Notes under the pieces: model-generated
The model's input: only the letters and a program-made list of their open reading frames with translations
What the model was told of the DNA's origin: nothing
Database searches by the model: none
Part shown: in pieces, positions 1 through 11,049 of the stretch
Layout of the letters: each line of letters begins with the position of its first letter
Position numbering within the stretch: position 1 is the stretch's first letter
DNA from: Bedellia somnulentella
Taxonomy: Eukaryota > Arthropoda > Insecta > Lepidoptera > Bedelliidae
Assembly (NCBI GenBank): GCA_963576735.1
Contig: OY755178.1
Coordinates: 7,006,001 to 7,070,000, forward strand
DNA length: 64,000 bases
Reading direction: 5' to 3'
Translations under genes and position numbers: made by a program

Positions 1-45
1 CTATATATGTGATATTTGGAACAAACTCTTCACAGTTATCTTAAA

Positions 46-141
46 CATAACATAACATAAACGTTCACGCCGAATATTCCCGAAGGGGTTGGCAGAGGTA
101 CTAATACTTCTGAACATCACGTGACTTTGTCACCTGATATA
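46..141 (-). repeat. SINE family C, 3' part only
   Basis: The segment opens with the ATAAC-type tail of family C and continues through the conserved stretch that reads GAAGGGGTTGGCAGAGGTAC on this strand, then stops matching at about 141. The tRNA-like head and middle are absent. It is a truncated minus-orientation copy; full copies lie at 16017-16380 and 44462-44831. Confidence 0.75.
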
Positions 142-270
142 TACCAATATCTTGTTGTACCGTAATGTTACCCCGTATACTATATTATTAATAATAACTT
201 TAAGCTTGTTTTAAGTGATTAGATTGCCAATTGTGCTTCTACTTAAGATTGTTAATAGTTTACAATACTA

Positions 271-490
271 GCTGACCCGACAGACTTCGTACTGTTAAAT
301 TTGCTTATTACAAAATTATAGGCGTTTTTCCGGTACTCTTAGTTCAATCAGCCGTGAATATTTTATTGCTCATTTTTTTCCGGGATGTAAAGTATTTGGA
401 TCATTATCTTGCATTCTGCCAAATTTCATTCACGCAAATTATGTACTTTAGGAGCCTTTCGCCTCAAACACACAAACAACCGAAACTTAA
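271..490 (+). repeat. Interspersed repeat family F, copy 1
   Basis: Begins GCTGACCCGACAGACTTCGT and ends near a CAAACACACAAACA stretch. A second, diverged copy with the same order of blocks lies at 40761-40985. Repeats that start this way are, from memory, common in insect genomes, but I cannot assign the class. The 68-codon ORF across it (354-560) is a chance reading. Confidence 0.6.
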
Positions 491-582
491 CTACCTAGTT
501 TTTACCTATCCAAGGTTTCTTTGTACAAAATTATTATTTAAAATGAATCACATAAATTAAATTTTAAAAATCAATTGTAAAC

Positions 583-830
583 TTGAAACGAAGCGCCGCG
601 CCGCGCCGCACTGAAAATTTCATAATTCGACACAACCATCAACGTTGTCTGCCCTCACGTGTCTACAATTCGGGTCGCGCACCTCAACATGAGCCCACCC
701 CCATCTCCGCCGTCGCCGCCACGCGCCGCCACTCGCCGCCACTGTCGTGTCGTGCTATACGGACCGACCGACTGACACAACGACGGAACGCAGCCGCCGC
801 CGCCGCCATCTCTGCCCTCGGCATTGTAAA
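583..830 (-). promoter_or_regulatory. CpG-rich block, candidate promoter or first exon
   Basis: This ~250-bp block is far richer in G+C and CpG than its surroundings and contains CCG/CGC microrepeats. Read on the minus strand it contains GTTGTGTCAGTCGGTCGG, which holds the arthropod initiator-like TCAGT motif. A minus-strand transcript starting near 775 would run off the left edge of the window. No convincing coding frame is seen on either strand; the 91-codon plus-strand ORF is Arg/Ala-rich and looks like a by-product of the CG repeats. It could instead be a GC-rich repeat. Confidence 0.3.
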
Positions 831-863
831 TGCATCTTGTGTATTAATATTAACATAAAAGTG

Positions 864-1240
864 TTATGATATGTTTATATTCGGAATCCTCATTTCATCA
901 GCTTTAAGTTGATATGCATTTTGGGTCATTTGCACAACGCCATCTATCGGATTTTGGATTCCAACTATCAACATTAGTTCTATATTTAGACTTACGATGT
1001 CGTTGCAAGTACTATACTGAATTGCGTAACGTAATATTTTTCTTCTTGAACTCACAAAATTAATCATATCTTTTGATAGAGTGAACCGATTTCGATGAAA
1101 CAAAAACTAAGTTATATCTCAAGTTACGTATAACTTTTGTATATCAACATTTTCAGCATTGAATTCGTAGATTTTACGTGATGAGCGCACAAACAAACAT
1201 ATAAACAGACAAACAGACAAAAATTGAAAAAATGATTGAA
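864..1240 (+). repeat. Probable interspersed repeat ending in a CAGACAAAAATT run
   Basis: The segment contains GAGTGAACCGATTTCGATGA, a GTGATGAGCGCACAAACAAA stretch and then CAGACAAACAGACAAAAATT. This block order recalls a widespread insect interspersed repeat whose class I do not know. No second copy lies in the window, so the call rests on memory of the sequence type. Confidence 0.35.
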
Positions 1241-1748
1241 ATGGGTTCTGTTACTTATCTGTTCACACGCTGGCTATTTTTTTTTCAATTCCTTCAATGT
1301 ACAAAAATGACTTTTCTACAGATTTATTATATGTAAGTATATATATATATCGACGATCACCACTTTGTATGAACCTAGAAAATCTCACAAGCTTCATTTA
1401 CATTCATCCAACTTTTCATACGTGTCCTTTGATTATTGTTCAGACTTCGGACGCCTGCCTTTTTGAGTACAGTTTCTATTTAATCCAAAACAAGTGTCTC
1501 CTCCGTGATCGTATTTTACTGATTGCTTACTTACTTCAAATAATACTCGTGAAAAATACAGTTGAAAGGATAAGGTTTATCTCTGTAATAACAGAATTTC
1601 AATTTATTGCAATTTATTGGGCAAAGTTCAAAGCAAAATAAAAGCACCAAAATGAAATTTAATCATAGCCATTTTTTATAGTCATAACCTGTGCTTATTA
1701 GACAAATATTTGTTTAGTTCTCTACCTACACGGAGAGAAGAAATTCAT

Positions 1749-1840
1749 ACATGCATACATACATATGCTCACGGCTATAAATCCCTAGAACCTAGAATTG
1801 GAAAATTCCTCAGCCACGTTTGGAAATTTTAGAAGAAATT
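1749..1840 (-). repeat. SINE family A, tail-side fragment
   Basis: Starts with the CATACATACATA tail, continues with CTCACGGCTATAAATCCC and a CCTCAGCCACGTTTGG block typical of family A, then ends. It is about 90 bp of the 250-bp element. Confidence 0.7.
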
Positions 1841-2721
1841 TAATAAAAAATAATTTTAATAATTTCATCTGAGGCTGATATCAATAAGTTTTAAGTTATA
1901 GTGAAATGTTATTTCTCTTATTGAATTAAACAACATGCCACTCACTAATGTACACTAAAAATAATGATTGTTTTTCGTCTTTTAAACCCATCCCTAATTT
2001 AATTAAGTATAACTTTGTAATATTAGTGACCCCTTCCAATAGTTCAATGTGTATAACAGGGACAAACCAGTCGGTTTAGTAAAGTGTAACCTCGAGAATG
2101 AGGTAAACCGTCAAATCCAGGAGCTTGTAAGCACCTGTGGGAACCATAGGGTATCGTTTTTATAAACCAACACTGGTCATTATTGAAGTCGAGTCTTTGT
2201 TAGTATATGCTTTACTTAATAAAACTTTGAATGATCGGTTGGTGTGCCAAATGTCATTTTAAGCGTTCGGGTTTTCAAAATAACTAATTTCCCATTGCCA
2301 GTTTTCAATAAAATATTCTGAGCAGTGAATTTGAATTGAAACGATCTCAAAAGACCTATATTTTGTTCTTTTGATGAACGTTAAAATAACCTTGCCATCT
2401 GCGGTTCTGTATACCACTTCGTTCTCAAAGCAACTTTTCAATTTCTTCCGTTTTCGTTTTCTTTCAAGCTGCTAGCCATGCGATGCTTTGAAAGTTTCGT
2501 TTTGAATGTGTAGCGTGCCCTCCGAGCACTGTTTGCTGTCTGACAACTTCAACATTGAAACAAGCATTTGCGAACTTAAACTTTTAAAGGAATAAGTGGA
2601 GAGCGGATATTTTTATGTTCATGTTATGGATTGCTTATTTGTTTTGGTTTAAACGTTTAAGTATCAATTTTACTCATTTAATTACTTTACGGATAACAAT
2701 TGAAGTTTAGTGTGTAGTGTT
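1841..2721. other. Unannotated AT-rich stretch
   Basis: I see no repeat head, no paired splice sites around an open frame and no RNA fold signal here. The 60-codon minus-strand ORF at 2259-2441 has no recognisable motif and is probably chance. Confidence 0.5.
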
Positions 2722-2974
2722 GCTGTGTAGTGTCGGCTTAGAATAGCACTACCCCATTTCTTCCGTTGTGTGTACGTAAAAGGCGACTAACGGTATTGGG
2801 GCTTTAAGGGATTTTTGGGGGACGCGGTTGGAGACCCATAACAACAACCTTTATTTCACCAACTTTTCCCCACGCAACTTTCAAAAATGGCTGAGGAATT
2901 TCTAATTCCTTAGCTCTGGCTACCCCTTCTAGGGATTTATAGCCGTGAGTATTTGTATGCATGTATATGTATGT
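2722..2974 (+). repeat. SINE family A1, near full length
   Basis: Runs from GCTGTGTAGTGTCGGCTTAG through GGTTGGAGACCC to the TATGTATG tail and holds all conserved blocks of the family. The GGTTGGAGACC block resembles a Pol III B box. Target-site duplications are not obvious. Confidence 0.85.
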
Positions 2975-3073
2975 TTCAGTAGCTGCTGTACCTATAAGAT
3001 CCAGGTTTATTTTCTCTATGCATACAAAATTTAACAAATTTATTATAAAAACATTAAATTAACAATATTTACA

Positions 3074-3508
3074 TATGGTTTATCAGTTTGTCAGTCATTA
3101 TAATTACTGTCTTAATCGTATTAATATTAAGCATATTTTCTTTGAAGGTATTTTGATTTTTTAGTTATTGATATTATTTGCATCCACCCTCCAAATCAAC
3201 AAATCACCAAATAATTACGCTTAATGGAAAATCACTTAGCTACCTACCTGAACTTACCTACAGAACTCAAAAAAGGAGCCGGAGCCACAAAGTTAGAAAT
3301 CATACATACATATACTCATGGCTATAAATCACTAAAATGTAGCCAGAGGGAGAGAATTAGTAATTCCTCAGCCGCTTTTGAAAGTTATGTGGTTGAATGC
3401 AAATAACATCAATAACTAAAAAATCAGTGTACCTTCAAAGAAAATATATTTAACATTAATAAGATTAATACATTTATTATAATCTGTTTTTCAAACTGAT
3501 AAACCATA
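3074..3508. mobile_element. Foldback element with ~110-bp inverted arms
   Basis: The arm at 3074-3183 (starting TATGGTTTATCAGTTTG) is the imperfect reverse complement of 3397-3508 (ending CAAACTGATAAACCATA). The arms also share TTTTCTTTGAAGGTA and GATTTTTTAGTTATTGAT blocks. By eye identity is about 80% with small indels. The loop contains a family A fragment at 3299-3396 that abuts the right arm. This suggests an old MITE or foldback transposon later hit by a SINE. Confidence 0.6.
3299..3396 (-). repeat. SINE family A fragment inside a foldback loop
   Basis: The CATACATACATATACTC tail is followed by the GGCTATAAATC, AGCCAGAGG and CCTCAGCC blocks in family order. Only about 100 bp of the tail side remains, and it ends exactly where the right arm of the foldback begins. 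Confidence 0.65.
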
Positions 3509-3529
3509 CGAAAGATTTTCGGTGAAATT

Positions 3530-3645
3530 TGATTCGCGCCAAAGTCTTTCGAGCTGGCGGTTTTCGAATTCACGTACTTTCGAGCTGGCGTACCACTCAA
3601 ATATTTTACGAGCTCGCGTGCGTCGAGCTCGTGACATTCAGTGAA
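3530..3645. other. CGAGCT-rich segment
   Basis: TTTCGAGCTGGCG occurs twice, and ACGAGCTCGCG and GTCGAGCTCGTG follow within 100 bp, so CGAGC-type motifs are dense. It is more CpG-rich than its surroundings. It may be a repeat end or a regulatory patch; I cannot assign it. Confidence 0.3.
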
Positions 3646-4499
3646 ACGTATGACACCCGTACAAAATAATACACACAATGCTCATTAACACCAGTAAACA
3701 TTATTTGGAACAAAGGATTCTTCAACTACTTTAAGAAGTTTCTACAAAAATGTGGGTTATTTTAAGATGTGTTAGATTTTCACAGTCCACATCCTTTACC
3801 AATATTGCCAAAGCGCCAGATCAGTCAATAGTAAACTCCTGCATCGCATCTCTTGTAGTACTATTCCAAACCAACACAATATAGCTTAACTGCTTAGAAC
3901 GAAGACATTTTTATACAAATAGTTCATTTACCGAGCAGAAACTATGCATAATTAATGTATTCAGTGCGCGCAGAATCTTTGAGCTAATTGGATATGCGAG
4001 ACACTTTCCGTCAGTTAAAGTCTGGCAAGAAACTTGAAAATGCGATTGTATCTTGTACCAAACACACATATATATTGTTGATAATATGCATCCATACATG
4101 CAAATACTCAAAGCTACACCCAGAAACCCAGAGCTTAAAAATTTTAAAAAAATTACAATTTTTTAAGTTGAGTGAGGAAAAGATTAAAAATTAAACGATG
4201 GTTTCTCATATGTTTCCAGCAACTTGAAAAGCCCAACACCTTAATTCGCTTCATATGTGAACTCGTTGGAAAGAAATAAGTCAGTGCTGCAATAATAAAT
4301 TATTTAGTCACATTACATTAGTATTATTGCCTCTCTCTGATTATTTTCCACAGGAAAACACCCAGTAGTGCATTTCTGGTAATTACCTAATTGTTTTAGA
4401 AACCTAAAAGTCGAGTTAAAGCTTTGAAAATTTGTTACAGTATCATAATTCTTTAGAAATTTTATCCATATACTGTTGCCCACTAAGTATTTATAATGC
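3646..4499. other. Unannotated AT-rich stretch
   Basis: Nothing recognisable. The short ORFs at 3911-4111 and 3988-4194 overlap on opposite strands and have no motif. Confidence 0.5.
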
Positions 4500-4556
4500 T
4501 TAATATATAGTAATAATCCCCACATGAGGTTTTCATGAACAAAAAGATTTAAATTA
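4500..4556 (+). repeat. SINE family B, tail fragment
   Basis: TAGTAATAATCCCCACATGA followed by GGTTTTCATGAACAAAAAG matches the 3' end of the B copies at 4668, 30140 and 59600. The head is absent. Confidence 0.7.
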
Positions 4557-4667
4557 TGTGATAGTTAGGCGTTTTCAACATTTGCATTCTATCTGAAAAG
4601 GTAGACAAGTGGCCTTTCGAATTAGTAATAATTCGGAGGTAGGAAACGCAAACACTACTTAAACGAG

Positions 4668-4866
4668 TAAAAGAAATAAAGGATAGAAGAATTTCGCACT
4701 GGCAGCCAATTGACACGGTAGCTCAGTTGGCAGAGCGTCGGGGCGTTTACCCGAGGTCGCGGGTTCGATCCCCGCCTGTGTCGAAATTTTTCTTTCCTTT
4801 ATTTATTCTTTATTTATTAGTAATAATTTCCACATGAGGTTCCATGAACAAAAAGATTTAAATTAG
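4668..4866 (+). repeat. SINE family B with tRNA head and upstream inverted tail piece
   Basis: The central 4712-4782 folds as a tRNA cloverleaf and is followed by a TTTCTTTCCTTTATTTATTC tail ending near GAACAAAAAGATTTAAATT. Upstream, 4671-4699 is an imperfect reverse complement of the tail start at 4777-4815. The head is joined to it through CCAATTGACACGG, a junction also seen in the 59.7-kb copy. The element is therefore a tRNA-derived SINE whose 5' side carries an inverted piece of itself. Confidence 0.75.
4712..4782 (+). tRNA. tRNA-like SINE head (probably not a functional tRNA)
   Basis: Cloverleaf visible: acceptor stem GACACGG/CTGTGTC (7 bp, one G-T), D stem GCTC/GAGC, anticodon stem TCGGG/CCCGA around the loop GCGTTTA, 4-nt variable loop, T stem GCGGG/CCCGC with loop TTCGATC. 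Box A (TAGCTCAGTTGG) and box B (GGTTCGATCC) of the internal Pol III promoter are intact. The formal anticodon is GTT (Asn), but loop position 33 is C instead of the near-invariant T. The unit is also embedded in a repeated SINE, so a tRNA-derived SINE head is the better reading than a working tRNA gene. Confidence 0.6.
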
Positions 4867-5454
4867 CTTAATATATAGGTAGTTGCTTCAACTATAAACT
4901 AAATTACTATAGCGCTTGCTGCTTAGTGTGGGTTAATTTATACACTATAATGAGTGTTTTAAGTAATCAGAGTAAATTCATTTAGTATTAAACCAACGTA
5001 AGACTGTCGCTGCTTTGTACGCGTATATTGTTACATGACTCCCCATTCACGATAAAATTTTCTCGAAGGGATGGCAGAATTGAGATTATGGAGTGAATAG
5101 CTGTAAACATTACATTTGGTGAAATTTTTAATAAGGAGATGTGGCGCTGCTTACCAAAGCTTCCTAGCTGGCACCTCTGCAAAGGTTTTAACGTAGCCCA
5201 CCTTTCTATCGAATTAAAAGATTTTATAGTTTTTCATTGTCCACGAGCCCTGGCAGATTATAGTCATCAGTATCAGTATTATGTATAATTTTTCGTAGGC
5301 TGTGAATGTGGATGGTACTATTATATTATTATATTCTGTTTTATCCTCCTGTATTTCTAGTTTTTATATAATATTTATATTATTTAAAATAGTATTATTA
5401 TGAGTACCTAGTATATTAATTTATAACATTGTTTTAATAATATCTACCGGCCGT
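4867..5454. other. Unannotated AT-rich stretch
   Basis: No repeat head or plausible exon recognised. The 64-codon minus ORF at 4988-5182 shows no motif. Confidence 0.45.
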
Positions 5455-5580
5455 ATCACACGTGTTTTTTACTTATTATCATTATGTTTACCCTAACAGT
5501 GTTTATTTTTTGTTGCACATTTATTAAAAATATATTTAGTCTACATTATTTATAAAGCCGTATCTATGTAATACAATGTA

Positions 5581-5868
5581 TTAGTGTGATGCCAGTGCTG
5601 TGACTCCACGATGGTACTGACTGAAAATCAGTGTTGGGAGTCAATCGGCTCTCAACGTAGTGCTGAGTCAGTACCAATTCGCTATTGCAGTGGTGCAAAA
5701 AATATGTTTAAGTTTTTGTTAATTGCTTAAAATGTTGTTATTTTTATTGTGTTAGTTTTTAGTTTACTTTTATATTTAACTTTGTAATTTTATTAATTTT
5801 ATATGTTTTTTTTTTGTGCCACAAATGGCGAATAAACATCTTCTTTTCTTTTTCTTTTTTTAAAGCCT
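5581..5868 (+). repeat. Repeat family D, LINE-3'-end-like, copy 1
   Basis: Contains GGTACTGACTGAAAATCAGT, TGCTGAGTCAGTACCAATTC, then a T-rich region, GTGCCACAAATGGCGAATAA and a pyrimidine-rich TTC tail. Copies at 18672-18977 (plus) and 62413-62675 (minus) keep the same order. The AATAAA-like signal just before the short-repeat tail suggests the 3' end of a non-LTR retrotransposon or a SINE derived from one. No coding part is present. Confidence 0.65.
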
Positions 5869-6670
5869 TTTTGGGAACCATCTTGTTCGACAGGCTGAAA
5901 ATTAACAAACCTACGAGATGACTCTAGAAAACAATTGCTCACATGCTTTGGAAGCGATATTGTTCAGCAATTTTTAAGAGAGTGTTATCACCCTTCACGA
6001 AGAACAACACCATCACACTCCTATGTCATGATTTGGGCGTGTTTGAAGTTTTTAAGAGCTCTTAAGATCCTTAATTTCATCCTAACGCGCTATTTTGTTG
6101 CACTTCAACCGATTTAGAGCCCTGCTGCTCTCGTATAGGCTGACATATCACCAAGTAAAAATTTGGCAACGTATTTCTCATTCTATAACTCGCGTTGTTT
6201 TTCCTAACCACGCAGAACCCAAATAAATGATATACACATATAAATTGAAAAACGGAAAGAGCAATGTATTCAATTCGGAATCCGAATCCAAGTCTCCTAA
6301 TTCGTCATCAGTTTAACAATTTGTCGCATTATTGAATGCAAAACTATGCGATGACAAGAAATACCAATTTATTTTAAATCACATCAGTTTATTTATATAG
6401 CTACCTGAAGCAGCGCATTTTTCGTGAATTTATATTTATTTCCATCAAATACGTATTTCCTTCGAATATTGGCTGCAGCTTAAAGAAGCTCAGTGAACCG
6501 TAATAAATAAAGGTGTGGGCAGAATACCTTTGAATAGGATATATAAAATAAACCCCGCAACCTAATGTTTAGTTATTACCGTCTATTAAATAATAATACT
6601 TTAGTGATTTTAATTCCTCAGAATAAAAATGAATATCAAGGCGCACGATGATGGTTGGTTTAACTGCAAT
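5869..6670. other. Unannotated AT-rich stretch
   Basis: Nothing recognised on either strand. The 60-codon ORF at 5935-6117 has no motif. Confidence 0.45.
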
Positions 6671-6681
6671 TAAACATCTTT

Positions 6682-6935
6682 ATCAGTTGTGTAATGTTGG
6701 CTTAGAATAGCACTACCACATTTGTTCCGGTGGTTGTACGTAAGAGGCGACTAACGGTATTGGCACTTTTAAGTGATTTTTTGGCGATGCGGTTGGAGAC
6801 CCATTACCAACAACCTTTATTTTATCATCTTTTCCCCACACAACTTTCCGAAAGTGGCTGAGGTATTTCTAATTCCTTAGCTCTGGCTACCCCTTCTAGG
6901 GATTTATAGCAGTGAGGAATATGTATGTATGTATG
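6682..6935 (+). repeat. SINE family A1, full length with 11-bp target duplication
   Basis: Complete order of family blocks from GTTGTGTAATGTTGGCTTAG to the TATGTATG tail. TAAACATCTTT flanks it at 6671-6681 and 6936-6946, which fits LINE-type target-primed insertion. Confidence 0.88.
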
Positions 6936-7199
6936 TAAACATCTTTCTCTTTTTAGGCTACGCCTAGTGTAAGGACTACCAATATCATCAATAGTATAAA
7001 CACGGTTAAATGTTGCACTCTACCTACTCTGTGAACTATATAACACTGTAATTGTGCAATTGGAATTTAATAAAATTATTTTATTTAATTAATTTAATTT
7101 ATTAAGAGCGATTAGTAAATGCCACAAAATCTCAATTCAATCATAATATCGAGATATTTCTGTCATATGGTTTAGATCAGATTCAGTTTCATTCACTCA

Positions 7200-7371
7200 G
7201 ATTATTCAAGTTTTGCTTGGGCAGTGCACTTACAGGATAGGGAGCAGGCATATTGCCCTTTTATAAAAATCCACTATTACATGACTTAAAACAAATCAAG
7301 CATGTCGGTTTCTTCACGATGTTATCCCTCACCACTGATCGCACATATGACTAAAGGAAAACACATTGGTT
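7200..7371 (-). repeat. Old SINE family C fragment
   Basis: The GGGCAGTGCACTTACAGGAT and AGGGAGCAGGCATATTGCC blocks, followed by GTTTCTTCACGATGTTATCC, match the middle of family C with many changes. Head and tail are missing. Confidence 0.55.
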
Positions 7372-8017
7372 TAGAGAAGTGGTGGTTATCCCAATGAGCT
7401 ATTAAGGTTTTTCATACAACGCAACATATCTTTTCGAAAATGCCAAAGCTGAAATAATTATAAAAAAATAATTTTAAATCACATTGTGCGGGACATTAAA
7501 TTTACTATTACTATAACCTTTTTTTATGACACAAAAGAATACCCAAATTAAATATAATAATGAGAATACTTTTTATTCAGTATAACATAAAATAACATGT
7601 TTTTGCTCCAAGTGCAATAATCATATTCACGAAAATATTTACTGCATTAGTTTAGGACTTGTAAAGTCGACTAAGAAATTTATTTCTCAATCTATTCCAG
7701 GGGGTATCTTAGCACACAACTCAGGGTACTGAGAAGTTGTAAGTGATTGATGAACTGTGATTATAATGGCTGTTACTGGTTCATATTAAATTATGGCTGA
7801 TGTTAAAACTTTTGATTATTAGGAAACTATATATAACCGGAACTTCGGACAAAGCCCTCAGCTATTTTACAAAAGTAAAATAAAATATGTTTAGTGAGAA
7901 TAAGTGTAGTGGAACAACATATTAAGAAAGACCTCAAGCAGATGATAGATGAGGGCACGTCACTAAGGATATCTTTTAGGAGGGAAATTGGTCCTTGCTT
8001 AATAAGTATATATATAT

Positions 8018-8762
8018 ATAGGTTGTCTCAGTAAGAGTGCACTTTTCAAAAGTGGAATATTTTTTTTCTTATGCAAGTGGCAACTCTGAAATTTAACAGC
8101 TAACACCTCTGTTCATTCCGATTATTAAAAATGAGCGCTTTTTGGAATAAGAACGCGTCATAATTGTGAAAACTCATTACAAAAACAGGGAAAGTTACGC
8201 TGAAACCGCTCGCAAACTTTGCAAACACCTAATACGATAACCATACAAAAACTAATAAAAAAAATTTAAGAAACTGGGTCGATTATGGATAATAAGAATC
8301 CTTTGCGTCAGCGTACTGGTCAGTCTCCTGAAAACATTGCTGCTTTAAACGGGAGTGTCGCTGAAATCCCGAAAACATCAATTCGACTCTGTTCTCAACA
8401 ACTTCAAATTTCACGTTTAATAGCAAATTTTGACTAAAGATCTCCACCTTCATGCGTTCAAGACTCAGCTAAGTCAGGAACTCGATTAGTAGACCACGAA
8501 AAGCGCCGGCAATTCGTTCTCACGAAATTCTGATGTCAACTTGCCACCAAAATCGTGCGATTTAATGCCATGCGGTTATAAATTCTCAGAGTTTTGTGAA
8601 ATTTCGGGTTTATGCGAATAAACCTGAAACAATTCCTGAGCTCAAATCGGGAATCCAACGCGTTATCCGTGAGATAAAGCAACATATATGTGCAAAAGTT
8701 ATGAAAAATTTCATGGCCTGTCCTCGGAGCCGTGTAGGTCATTTGCCGGGTATTTTTAATAG
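8018..8762 (+). pseudogene. Mariner-family transposase remnant
   Basis: The element appears to begin at AGGTTGTCTCAGTAAGAGTG, directly after a (TA)n run, as expected for TA-targeting Tc1/mariner elements. Read in shifting frames it shows an N-terminal DNA-binding-domain-like stretch with SPENIAALNGSVAEIPKTSI and KDLHLHAFKTQLSQEL. The C-terminal part follows, with an FRVYANKPETIPELK motif and a VGHL end (8596-8757). The catalytic D,D,D/E core between them is mostly missing. Many stops and frameshifts show it is dead, and no matching 3' inverted terminus is seen before the next repeat. Confidence 0.75.
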
Positions 8763-8775
8763 GGAACTATATTTT

Positions 8776-9757
8776 CTATCACCAAAATTTATATTTGTCA
8801 TCAAATTGTATCACCTAATAAATAAATCTATCACCACGAAATATTTTCGTGCTCAGATAAACAAAAATTGTTCCCAGGTATGAATTTATCAAATTAATGT
8901 TAATATATGTGTAAAATAGGAGATCGATAACCAATAAAATTATATTGCATTAAATGAATATAAACTTCGTTCTTATAATAACAGTCTTTTTACTTAAATA
9001 ATAGCTCTGTGCTCAGAATGGTAGATCTGTCACCAAATAAATCGATTATCGATCACTGACTGCAACTCCTTTTTATTTGATATTTTGTCACCAATACAGT
9101 AGTAACATTTTACTTCGTTCAGATATTATATTAATAGTAGTAGTTACCAATTTAAGACATCAATTTATTATTTTAATGAAAAAAATATCAAAGGGGTGGA
9201 GACAAATTGGCGCGCTTAAAGAATTGACCAATCTGGCCTCAACGATGGGTAGAAGATAACTAGGTTTAACAATAAATATTAATTTTATTTTAACTTTAAT
9301 TAAGTGTTTTATCTACTATTCTGCTAGCCATAAGCCAGCTATTTTAAACCAGCGCTGATTGTTCAGTGGTAATTATTTTAAACAATAAATATTGATTATT
9401 TTGACTTTAATTGTTTTATTTACTACTCTGCAAAAATTTATTTAAATATAATTGATACTACCAGTGATGATGACAGCCCTAATTTTTTATTTGCACTTAA
9501 TGCAATTTTCTAGTAACATAATATGATTTATTGGTGATCTCTTTAAATTAGTTTGCTTCAATACTTATTACGACACACCTATTATAATACATACAAAAAC
9601 ATTTTTTTGGTGCTAGACCTTATACCTCAGGATTTTAGGTGAATTATTATGGAACTGATTTTGCATTGTTTGGTGACTACATTTTGGTGACAGATCTACT
9701 ATTTTGAGGACAAACCCTATTATTTAAGAAACACAAATCTAATTATATTGGTGATAG
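8776..9757. mobile_element. TCACC-rich nonautonomous element
   Basis: The left end starts CTATCACCAAAAT and the right end finishes ATTGGTGATAG, an inverted pair. A second inverted pair is GTAGATCTGTCACCAAAT near 9020 and ATTTTGGTGACAGATCTAC near 9680. TCACC/GGTGA motifs recur on both sides, facing inward. No ORF of note. This looks like a MITE-type element with repeated subterminal motifs, lying directly after the mariner remnant. The superfamily is unknown and the ends are approximate. Confidence 0.45.
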
Positions 9758-11035
9758 CTTAAATGATACCCTTTTTAATATACTTGATCGGAACAACAAC
9801 ATTCTTCAACAACATCTTTCCAATACAATAAAAAAAACACAGCTCTGTAATAAAATACTTGTTTTTATTTTAAAATTAAAAAGTGTGCTCTTGCTGAAAC
9901 TAACTATATAAGTGTCTTTAACACTAAAGGTCGATATTAAACTAGTAATACTTCAACAGGTAAGTCAGCCCCTCACCTGTGCCAACTTTATATTTTTGTA
10001 ATACTGGCTTTAAATGTCTGGAAACCGGGGCCAAATGTTTTTCTTTTTCATGATATTATTTTATTTGTGTAAGTTGGAATAACATTGGCCCTTAATTAGA
10101 ACGATAACTCCAATTCCAACTTTACTTTTAATAGTGGGTTAGTGGACGATTTATACACTGCTTACAACCTGCTCACTGCATTTAGAATAGGACAAAAAGT
10201 CATTTTTATTAGCTAGTTATTATAATTCAAACTTCGTCGGTTCAAAAACAAAAAGTTTACATCTTCAAAGGGTGGCGAAGGTAGTCTTGAAATACGACAA
10301 CAATCTCTTAAATAATTAATAAAGGCACGGGCCCCATGCACCTGGCTCTAACACCATACCCCATTTAGAAAGCACTTATGAAATTCTAATGAAGTTGCAA
10401 AAGGTGGAAGTTGTATCAAGAAATAGAAATGTCTAAGTAGGTCAACCTGCGAGAGACCGTTGCATACGTATCGAGAATAAGCGAGATGTAATTGAAAATA
10501 ATGTTAGAAACAAAAATGAATATTACGTGTTTATGCTTGTTGCTCGAAGTGCTCTTTCCACTCAATATGTTAGGAGCTTGAGGCAGCCGACCTTCTGGCG
10601 TAATACCAGTGTAAAGAAAGTATATAACGCATTTTAAATATTGGCGCAGCTATTGAATTTATATGGATATAACTGTTTTTGTTTGTGCATTCATTTATTT
10701 CAGTTTATGTTATTTTATTTTTTTATGTTATGAATGCTTATATTATAACAAGTACATTGACTGACTGATTGATACCGTATTCTAAACTGTTCGACGTGTG
10801 ACGTGGAAATGGGGTATGTAAGTTGTGTTGCTACAAATAATGAATTAAACGGAAGCAGCAACTTTTTAAACCTTTTTTATAAAATCGGGCAGAAGATGAG
10901 ATTTTATAATATGCATATGCATGTAGTTTATAAAAAAGGGATTGAAAAAGGCATTTTATTCCAATTGTACATGTGCAAATACACACTGCATAAAAAATGC
11001 ATTACACACACTTCCCCATAGTTGAGTTGATACAC
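9758..11035. other. Unannotated AT-rich stretch
   Basis: No recognisable repeat or exon. The 72-codon ORF at 10803-11021 lacks motifs and runs into the flank of the next SINE. Confidence 0.45.
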
Positions 11036-11049
11036 ACAAATAATATACA

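Noticed and set aside
583..858. 91-codon Arg/Ala-rich protein
   Set aside because: Composition follows CCG/CGC microrepeats and no start context, splice pattern or homology supports it.
4712..4782. Functional tRNA-Asn gene
   Set aside because: The cloverleaf is complete, but loop position 33 is C rather than T, and the unit is part of a repeated SINE with a conserved tail and inverted upstream part.
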